DNA of 11,172 nucleotides, taken from positions 1 to 11,172 of the forward strand of contig CAJOPD010000089.1 of the NCBI GenBank assembly GCA_905236685.1, read 5' to 3'. The position numbers and the translations under genes were made by a program. The stretch is from an uncultured Clostridia bacterium (GTDB lineage: Bacteria > Bacillota > Clostridia > UBA1381). The notes beneath the pieces are model-generated. The model was not told where the DNA came from. It did no database searches and saw nothing but the letters and a program-made list of their open reading frames with translations. Positions 6,909 to 11,172 of this stretch are shown here, one piece after another. Each line of letters starts with the position of its first letter. The first letter of the stretch is position 1.

Positions 6909-7652
6909 CTAAGCCATAATACCGTTTAAAATTATTTCGTCTTTTAAACCGCCGTCAAACATACAAATAACCGCACCATCAAAGCTTTTCCCCGAAACAA
7001 CGGCGTTTTCAAGGCGTATTCCTGCGGCAATACCGCTTTTTCCGACCGTCTTATAGCAAACCATACACAAATCATCGGCATTTATTTCGCTTAAAATATT
7101 GCTGTCGGCAAAATTTCTGTCCGTTAACTCAAAAAAAATTTTTTTGCTCCCGAAAATTACAGGTTTTCCGCAATAAAATACCGTATTTCCGCTGTCATAT
7201 ACCGCATTTTTTTCTATTTTTTTGCCTTTATAGCAAAGCGTAACGCTCGTGTGTTTTTTGAAAATATTTTTTCTTATATTAAGTATTGCCAGATAGAGCG
7301 GCAGTATTAGTAAAAGCGCGAAAATTATTTTTAATTTCAAAAATGCCATCGCTCCGCCCACCAAAAATGCGGAAGTTAAAAAAAACATATACCCTTCAAA
7401 AATTTCCCTTACCGAAACAGGCTTTGCCGCGATAATCACCATTAAGAGCGGCGTCAAAAAGCTTACGGGAGGCAGGGAAAGTATTCTGAAATAAGGGAAA
7501 AACACAAATACTCCCTGCAATCCTCCCAAAAAAGCGGCAAAAACAATGCGCCTATATGTAATTCTTTTTGAAAGCAAAACAAGCGTTAAAAACAGAATTT
7601 CTGCATCAAACAAAAAGTTTATTAAAAAGGCAATGTCAAGATATACAGCCAT
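6909..7652 (-). CDS. spoIIGA: Sigma-E processing peptidase SpoIIGA (247 aa)
   Basis: Membrane-embedded aspartic-type protease that removes the pro-sequence of sigma-E after a signal from the forespore (SpoIIR). Seen: an N-terminal membrane domain with about five hydrophobic helices (residues 5-128), opening with VYLDIAFLINFLFDAEILFLT, the typical SpoIIGA start. A cytoplasmic domain follows with the active-site motif DSGN at 153-156 (Asp153) and a second strand-rich part ending FDGGLKDEIILNG. At 247 residues it is shorter than B. subtilis SpoIIGA (309). The usual L-x-DP-x-x-G-x-PV stretch after DSGN is degenerate here (NTVFYCGKPVIF), although the KPV remains. The start ATG (7650-7652) has AAGGAG about 8 bp upstream. 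It is the first gene of the sporulation cluster. Confidence 0.93.
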   Translation of the reverse strand: MAVYLDIAFLINFLFDAEILFLTLVLLSKRITYRRIVFAAFLGGLQGVFVFFPYFRILSLPPVSFLTPLLMVIIAAKPVSVREIFEGYMFFLTSAFLVGGAMAFLKLKIIFALLLILPLYLAILNIRKNIFKKHTSVTLCYKGKKIEKNAVYDSGNTVFYCGKPVIFGSKKIFFELTDRNFADSNILSEINADDLCMVCYKTVGKSGIAAGIRLENAVVSGKSFDGAVICMFDGGLKDEIILNGIMA

Positions 7653-7674
7653 TCACATATCTCCTTTTTTCATC

Positions 7675-7707
7675 ATTATAGCAAAGCAAGGGCTTGTATC
7701 TTGTCAA
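7675..7707 (-). promoter_or_regulatory. spoIIG-type promoter with 21-bp spacer
   Basis: On the minus strand a perfect -35 box TTGACA (7702-7707) and a perfect -10 box TATAAT (7675-7680) are 21 bp apart, ahead of spoIIGA. The normal sigma-A spacing is 17 bp. The B. subtilis spoIIG promoter is known for a 22-bp spacer that makes it depend on Spo0A~P, so the same logic is likely here. The expected transcript start is near 7668, giving a leader of about 16 nt. Confidence 0.8.
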
Positions 7708-7722
7708 AAAGTGCTGTTGTAT

Positions 7723-7742
7723 TTTGACAAGCTTTCGACAAA
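7723..7742 (-). promoter_or_regulatory. Tandem Spo0A (0A) boxes upstream of spoIIGA
   Basis: Read on the minus strand, TTTGTCGAA (7734-7742) contains the core TGTCGAA and matches the 0A-box consensus exactly. A second copy, TGTCAAA (7723-7729), with one mismatch, lies 11 bp further on in the same direction, about one helical turn away, as for a bound Spo0A dimer. They lie about 55-75 bp before the predicted start site. A third, inverted, one-mismatch copy (7702-7708) overlaps the -35 box. Confidence 0.75.
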
Positions 7743-7760
7743 AATATATTTTTATTTATA

Positions 7761-7789
7761 TTGAAAAAAATGCACAAACGCGGTATAAT
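7761..7789 (+). promoter_or_regulatory. Sigma-A promoter for the DUF1385-prmC genes
   Basis: TTGAAA (7761-7766) and TATAAT (7784-7789) are 17 bp apart. Transcription should begin near 7796, leaving only about 13 nt before the ATG at 7809, almost all of it the ribosome binding site GAGGTGA (7797-7803). This also rules out the in-frame TTG at 7761 as a start, because that TTG is part of the -35 box. Confidence 0.75.
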
Positions 7790-7808
7790 AGGTTTTGAGG
7801 TGATTTTT

Positions 7809-8798
7809 ATGGCACAAAAAGAGCATATAACTTCAATCGGAGGTCAGGCTGTTATTGAAGGCGTTATGATGCGCGGACCTTTCAAAACAGCTGTTGCCGT
7901 ACGCAAAAGCGACGGCGAGATTGAGTGTAAAATAGATGAAAACGGAACAAAAAAGCATAATTGGTTTTTAAAGCTCCCCGTTATACGAGGCTGTGTCAGC
8001 TTTATAGAAAGCCTTATTATCGGTATGAAGGCGCTTATGTTTTCAGCCGAGCTTATCGACATTGAAGAGGAAGAAGAGCAGACTTCAAAATTTGATGAAT
8101 GGCTTGAAGACAAACTCGGCGATAAGATAAAGGACATTGTGATATATGTCGCCGTCGCCCTTTCCGTACTTTTCAGCGTAGGACTTTTTATACTCCTTCC
8201 TACCGCTATAACACAAGGTATTCAAGGAATACTCGGAAAAATCGGTCTTGACGGCTTTTCAAAAACAGGGACCTTTGTGAGTATCTGCGAAGGCATTATT
8301 AAAATGCTGATTTTCCTAAGCTATATGTATTTAATTTCAAAAATGAAGGATATTAAGCGCGTTTTTGAATATCACGGCGCTGAACACAAAACTATTGCCT
8401 GCTTTGAGGCGGGCGAGGAGCTTACTCCCGAAAATGTCAAAAAATTCTCCCGCTTTCACCCAAGATGCGGAACAAGCTTTTTACTGTTTGTAATGATTGT
8501 AAGTATAGTTTTATACGCGCTTTTGCCTAAATTTTCAGGCGCGGAATACTCGGCATTACAGCGGCTTTTCTATCGTATGGGAACAAGGCTCTTGCTCCTT
8601 CCCGTTGTCGCGGGCGTGTCATATGAAATAATCAAATTTGCGGGAAGAAGCAAAAATATCTGTGTTAAATGGCTTACAAAGCCCGGCTTATGGCTCCAAC
8701 GCCTTACTACCCGCGAGCCAGACGAGGCGCAGATAGAAACCGCAATAGCATCATTAACAGCAGTTATCCCCGAAGTCGAGGGTGCGGACAAATGGTAA
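7809..8798 (+). CDS. DUF1385 (YqhQ-like) membrane protein (329 aa)
   Basis: Member of the DUF1385/COG3872 family (B. subtilis YqhQ), often labelled a predicted metal-dependent enzyme but without a proven function. Seen: the family opening IGGQAVIEGVMMRG (10-23), an acidic helix (about 81-108), membrane segments at about 109-131, 162-177, 222-240 and 260-275, and two conserved motifs: YHGAEHKTIACFEAG (188-202) and HPRCGTSF (217-224). The His, Glu and Cys residues of these could bind metal. The end TTREPDEAQIETAIASL (300-316) is typical. The start at 7809 is set by GAGGTGA 5 bp upstream and by the promoter. Its stop overlaps the prmC start by 7 bp, so the two are translationally coupled. The same pairing is common in Clostridia, which hints at a link to translation or the cell envelope. 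Confidence 0.92.
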   Translation: MAQKEHITSIGGQAVIEGVMMRGPFKTAVAVRKSDGEIECKIDENGTKKHNWFLKLPVIRGCVSFIESLIIGMKALMFSAELIDIEEEEEQTSKFDEWLEDKLGDKIKDIVIYVAVALSVLFSVGLFILLPTAITQGIQGILGKIGLDGFSKTGTFVSICEGIIKMLIFLSYMYLISKMKDIKRVFEYHGAEHKTIACFEAGEELTPENVKKFSRFHPRCGTSFLLFVMIVSIVLYALLPKFSGAEYSALQRLFYRMGTRLLLLPVVAGVSYEIIKFAGRSKNICVKWLTKPGLWLQRLTTREPDEAQIETAIASLTAVIPEVEGADKW

Positions 8799-9634
8799 TT
8801 TCAGGGCTTTTGTCAGGGGTTACAAAAAGCCTTTCGGAAGGCGGTATTGAAAATGCACGGTTTGAAGCTGGTTATCTTGTCGGTTTTGTACTTAAATTAT
8901 CTCAGACAGAGCTTATTTTAAATAAAGACAGTTCGGTTTCGGCTGATGACCAAAAAAACGTTTTTGCTCTTGTAAAAAGGCGAATTTCTGGCGAGCCGTT
9001 TCAGTACATTTTGGGCTCACAGGAATTTATGGGGCTTGAATTTGCCGTAACGCCCGATGTTTTGATACCAAGACAGGATACCGAAATTTTGGCGGAATTT
9101 ATTTTAAGAAACACCGAAAGCTGTCCCCTTTCAGTTTTGGACATCGGGACAGGTACGGGCTGTATCCCCATTTCTCTTGCACATTTTAACCCGAATTTTA
9201 ACTGTACGGGCATTGATATAAGCGAAAATGCGATAGCTGTTGCGCAAAAAAATGCCGAAACATTAAATGTTTCGGACAGAGTTCGGTTTGAAATATGCGA
9301 TATTTTAAACGGTTTTCCTAAGCAAAAGTTTGATATTGCGGTATCAAATCCGCCATATATTAAAAGTGCCGTTATTCCTACACTCCAAACGGAAGTGCGG
9401 GATTTTGAGCCGTACTTGGCACTTGACGGCGGTGCGGACGGCTTGAAATTTTACCGAAGGATTTGCGATATTGCCCCGAATATTTTAAAAATCGGCGGAC
9501 TTTTGGCTTTTGAAATAGGATTTGACCAGGCAGACGATGTCGCGTCGCTTATGAAAAAGAATTTTGATAATATCAAGGTGACAAAGGATTTACTGCAAAA
9601 TGACCGCGTTGTATCGGGATATTTGCGGCAATAA
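8792..9634 (+). CDS. prmC: Peptide chain release factor N5-glutamine methyltransferase (280 aa)
   Basis: Methylates the glutamine of the GGQ motif in release factors RF1 and RF2 using S-adenosylmethionine, which speeds termination. Seen: a helical N-terminal substrate domain (about 1-75, with RRISGEPFQYILGSQEFMGLEF at 63-84), TPDVLIPRQDTE (87-98; usually RPDTE), SAM motif I LDIGTGTGCIPISLA (116-130), acidic GIDIS (140-144), catalytic NPPYI (186-190) and LAFEIGFDQ (238-246). The length is normal. The frame is open back to 8669, but the start is the ATG at 8792 within ATGGTAA, overlapping the DUF1385 stop, with GAGGG 9 bp upstream. prmC usually neighbours prfA, which is not found here; a small helix-turn-helix gene follows after 25 bp. 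Confidence 0.96.
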   Translation: MVISGLLSGVTKSLSEGGIENARFEAGYLVGFVLKLSQTELILNKDSSVSADDQKNVFALVKRRISGEPFQYILGSQEFMGLEFAVTPDVLIPRQDTEILAEFILRNTESCPLSVLDIGTGTGCIPISLAHFNPNFNCTGIDISENAIAVAQKNAETLNVSDRVRFEICDILNGFPKQKFDIAVSNPPYIKSAVIPTLQTEVRDFEPYLALDGGADGLKFYRRICDIAPNILKIGGLLAFEIGFDQADDVASLMKKNFDNIKVTKDLLQNDRVVSGYLRQ

Positions 9635-9659
9635 GTACCGTTAAGGAGAAGATAAGAAA

Positions 9660-9869
9660 ATGACCGTAAAGGAAATCAGATGCCACACCAATCTTTCCCA
9701 AAGGGAATTTGCCGAAAAGTATAACATTCCGCTCGGTACTGTTGAAAAATGGGAAAACGGCGAAAAGTCACCCACAAAAAATATGCTGAATTATATAAAA
9801 TTTCAGGTTGCAAAGGATTACCCGCATCTTCGATATTTTATATTTAAGGAAGACATATTTGAATTGTGA
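9660..9869 (+). CDS. Small XRE-type helix-turn-helix protein (69 aa)
   Basis: A single-domain DNA-binding protein. The first 40 residues carry an XRE/Cro-type helix-turn-helix: LSQREFAEKYNIPLGTVEKWENGEKSP (about 13-39), with the SQREFAEKY and PLGTVEKWENG helices characteristic of the fold. The rest (NMLNYIKFQVAKDYPHLRYF) is an amphipathic helix and a short hydrophobic end; there is no sensor domain. It could be a small regulator or a lone antitoxin-like protein. No toxin partner adjoins it: prmC lies upstream and a terminator downstream. The start ATG has AAGGAGA about 11 bp upstream. It lies 25 bp after prmC, so it is probably co-transcribed with DUF1385-prmC. Target and role are unknown. 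Confidence 0.82.
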   Translation: MTVKEIRCHTNLSQREFAEKYNIPLGTVEKWENGEKSPTKNMLNYIKFQVAKDYPHLRYFIFKEDIFEL

Positions 9870-9946
9870 ATTTATTTTTTGGCAAAACCGAACTACTTAG
9901 AAGCGCGTAAAAGCCCTCTCCGTGTTCTAATCCCTTCAAAAAAAAT

Positions 9947-9978
9947 AAAACGGAAATATCAAATGATATTTCCGTTTT
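9947..9978. terminator. Bidirectional intrinsic terminator
   Basis: A 14-bp perfect stem (9947-9960 with 9965-9978), core CGGAAATATC/GATATTTCCG, has a 4-nt loop. T runs follow on the plus strand (to 9981) and A runs precede (from 9938), so it can end both the XRE transcript and the opposing MBL gene. The remaining 9870-9946 stretch holds nothing I can identify, neither an ORF with a ribosome binding site nor a tRNA. Confidence 0.9.
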
Positions 9979-10005
9979 TTTGATTTTAATTCGTAAACAT
10001 AAACA

Positions 10006-10884
10006 TTAATATCCGCGTCTTTCAAAGTCTATACATCTTTCACGAATACTGCTCAAAAATATTTTCCACGCTTCCTTATTTATAAAAGGATTTACAGAAG
10101 GATTATGTATCATATATTCTCTCTTTTCAATCAAGCAATTATGGTTAGGATGATTTCCCAACACGATTTCCACATCTTCATTCCAAAGCTTTTCAACAGT
10201 AGATTTAAGCTCGTCACACATAGTTTCGGGAAGATTGTATTGACGGCAAAACTCCTTATAAATGCTTAAAAATCCAAGACCTCCCAAATATCCCACCTTA
10301 TGTTTTTCGTTCTCATTCTTTGCTTCAAAGAAGAATGCCATAGTCCCGGGAGTATGTCCGGGTGCCGCAACACATCTGACTTTTGTGTTACCCAATTCAA
10401 TAATATCTCCATCTGATATCGTTTCATCAGGCCAGCATATTTGATCATCTTTTCCCGGCGCAAGATGCAAAAGAGCACGCTCCGGCATTTCTCTCAAAAG
10501 CTCCGTATCAACTTTGCTCATAAGTATTTTGGCGCCATATTCTTCCCGAAGTCTGTCACCGCCTCCAAAATGGTCAAAATGCCCGTGAGAATGAATTACA
10601 TATTTTATATTGTGCGGATCAAATCCAAGATTTTCTATGGATTTTACAAGAGCGGAAAAGTTGTGGGAATACCCGCTATCAAATAGAATATAACCATCTC
10701 CCGTATCCACAAGGTGCATACATACTTTTTTGTCACCCACATAATACAAGTTACCAAAAATCTGAAATGGATCTATATTATATTTTTCGGGATTTTTATA
10801 AAAATCTTCAAGCTTTGGTAAAAAACCGTCCATAACTTCTCTGTAAGGTTTATTCCCGCCCAAATTGCATTCTTTATAGTTCAT
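10006..10884 (-). CDS. Metallo-beta-lactamase-fold hydrolase, class-B3-like (292 aa)
   Basis: A cytoplasmic MBL-fold enzyme, probably with two zinc ions. Seen: strand TGDGYILFDSGY (61-72), zinc motif HSHGHFDHFGG (98-108; His100, His102, Asp104, His105), PGHTPGTMAF (175-184; His177), and LGNHPNHN (242-249) giving the last His. The usual bridging Asp after the fourth strand is replaced (YLGGLGF, 199-205), as in class B3 enzymes, where the second zinc uses Asp, His and a C-terminal His. There is no signal peptide, so it is unlikely to be a secreted beta-lactamase. The substrate is unknown; it could be a lactone, a thioester or another ester. The start ATG has GAGGA 9 bp upstream. It lies 56 bp behind a DUF4387 gene on the same strand, so a joint catabolic role is possible. 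Confidence 0.85.
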   Translation of the reverse strand: MNYKECNLGGNKPYREVMDGFLPKLEDFYKNPEKYNIDPFQIFGNLYYVGDKKVCMHLVDTGDGYILFDSGYSHNFSALVKSIENLGFDPHNIKYVIHSHGHFDHFGGGDRLREEYGAKILMSKVDTELLREMPERALLHLAPGKDDQICWPDETISDGDIIELGNTKVRCVAAPGHTPGTMAFFFEAKNENEKHKVGYLGGLGFLSIYKEFCRQYNLPETMCDELKSTVEKLWNEDVEIVLGNHPNHNCLIEKREYMIHNPSVNPFINKEAWKIFLSSIRERCIDFERRGY

Positions 10885-10909
10885 AACATAAAATCCTCAA
10901 AATTCCAAT

Positions 10910-10940
10910 TTTATAATTCAATATATCACTGATATTGCAA
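10910..10940 (-). promoter_or_regulatory. Candidate promoter with palindrome in the spacer, before the MBL gene
   Basis: On the minus strand, TTGCAA (10935-10940) and TATAAA (10910-10915) are 19 bp apart. The spacer holds a perfect inverted repeat, ATATCA-C-TGATAT (10923-10935). A repressor site between the -35 and -10 boxes is a common layout, but the A/T-rich repeat could also be chance. Confidence 0.3.
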
Positions 10941-11172
10941 TTAAATCATAATTTTTGACAAAGGCATATGTTGCTGACAACCATAAATATCGTTATCCTT
11001 TATGCTTCCGCTGATATTTTTTCTTGGGAATGTTATCTTGATTGAATTTACAACATCATATGCTATAATTTCAATACTGTCAGGCGAAACATCATAAGCC
11101 TTTGCTATATCTTCCTTCTTTATGTTTTTAAGCACATATTTCATATCTTCATTATTATAAAAAATCAAATCA
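10941..11172 (-). CDS. DUF4387 protein, C-terminal part only (window edge)
   Basis: The frame is open from the right edge to a TAA at 10941-10943, giving 76 complete codons; the N-terminus lies outside. No start inside the window is credible: the only candidates, a TTG at 11166-11168 and a later ATG, lack a ribosome binding site. The sequence fits the end of DUF4387 (about 100 residues): LIFYNNEDMKYVLKN, then DVVNSIKITFPRKNISGS, then the signature NDIYGCQQHMPLSKI, matching the family's IKITxPR...SGS...DxYGxQQHxPL pattern. DUF4387 genes usually follow AtuA-like (DUF1446) genes, so such a gene may lie to the right. The function is unknown. The assignment is from memory of the family pattern. 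Confidence 0.72.
   Translation of the reverse strand, partial: DLIFYNNEDMKYVLKNIKKEDIAKAYDVSPDSIEIIAYDVVNSIKITFPRKNISGSIKDNDIYGCQQHMPLSKIMI

Noticed and set aside
7761..7808. Longer start for the DUF1385 gene
   Set aside because: The TTG is the -35 box of the promoter; the ATG at 7809 has the ribosome binding site and the usual family N-terminus.
8669..8791. Longer start for prmC, adding 41 residues
   Set aside because: The extra part is an Arg/Tyr/Ser-rich translation of the DUF1385 gene in another frame and has no ribosome binding site.
9660..9869. Toxin-antitoxin system
   Set aside because: The HTH protein resembles an antitoxin, but no toxin-sized partner gene adjoins it.
9870..9946. 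A tRNA, small RNA or prfA remnant in the gap after the HTH gene
   Set aside because: I see no cloverleaf, promoter or release-factor motif; only the terminator beyond it is supported.
10006..10884. A class B3 beta-lactamase giving antibiotic resistance
   Set aside because: The zinc ligands resemble class B3, but there is no signal peptide and the neighbours point to metabolism. Only the fold can be claimed.

Overview
The window looks like a core-genome segment of an endospore-forming, low-to-moderate-GC Firmicute of class Clostridia. The order cannot be fixed from sequence alone, though the thrC, pgi and guaB types resemble those of gut Oscillospirales-like clostridia. The case rests on an intact spoIIGA-sigE pair, a spoVAC gene, strong AAGGAGG-type ribosome binding sites, several TTG starts and A/T-rich promoters. 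No mobile element, CRISPR array, tRNA or rRNA is visible.

Layout. (1) Positions 1-4380, minus strand: a metabolic run transcribed pgi -> small P-loop protein -> thrC -> guaB (guaB runs off the left edge), driven by a recognisable promoter at 4423-4451. A hairpin with a U-rich tail separates thrC from guaB. (2) 4504-5037, plus strand: smpB alone, with its own -10 box and a perfect 17-bp bidirectional terminator. (3) 5034-5744: a small DUF378 membrane protein (minus) and a membrane-anchored DUF4830-like protein (plus), divergently arranged. (4) 5741-7652, minus strand: spoIIGA -> sigE -> spoVAC, a sporulation cluster whose promoter has the anomalously long -35/-10 spacing known from B. subtilis spoIIG, with Spo0A boxes upstream. 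(5) 7761-9869, plus strand: DUF1385/YqhQ membrane protein -> prmC (overlapping by 7 bp) -> a solo XRE-type helix-turn-helix protein, ended by a bidirectional terminator. (6) 10006-11172, minus strand: a class-B3-like metallo-beta-lactamase-fold hydrolase preceded by the C-terminal end of a DUF4387 protein that continues beyond the right edge.

How the parts fit. SpoIIGA is the membrane protease that activates pro-sigma-E in the mother cell, so genes 1 and 2 of the sporulation cluster act together. SpoVAC belongs to the dipicolinate channel of the spore inner membrane and would normally be made later, in the forespore. It sits where sigG is usually found, which is the main oddity of the window. 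The metabolic run joins glycolysis, threonine synthesis and GMP synthesis without a common pathway and looks like housekeeping genes sharing transcription. PrmC methylates release factors, yet its usual neighbour prfA is not next to it. I see no clear new multi-gene system. The best leads are the conserved spoIIG-type promoter, the sigE-spoVAC arrangement, the unknown P-loop protein, and the MBL/DUF4387 pair at the right edge.
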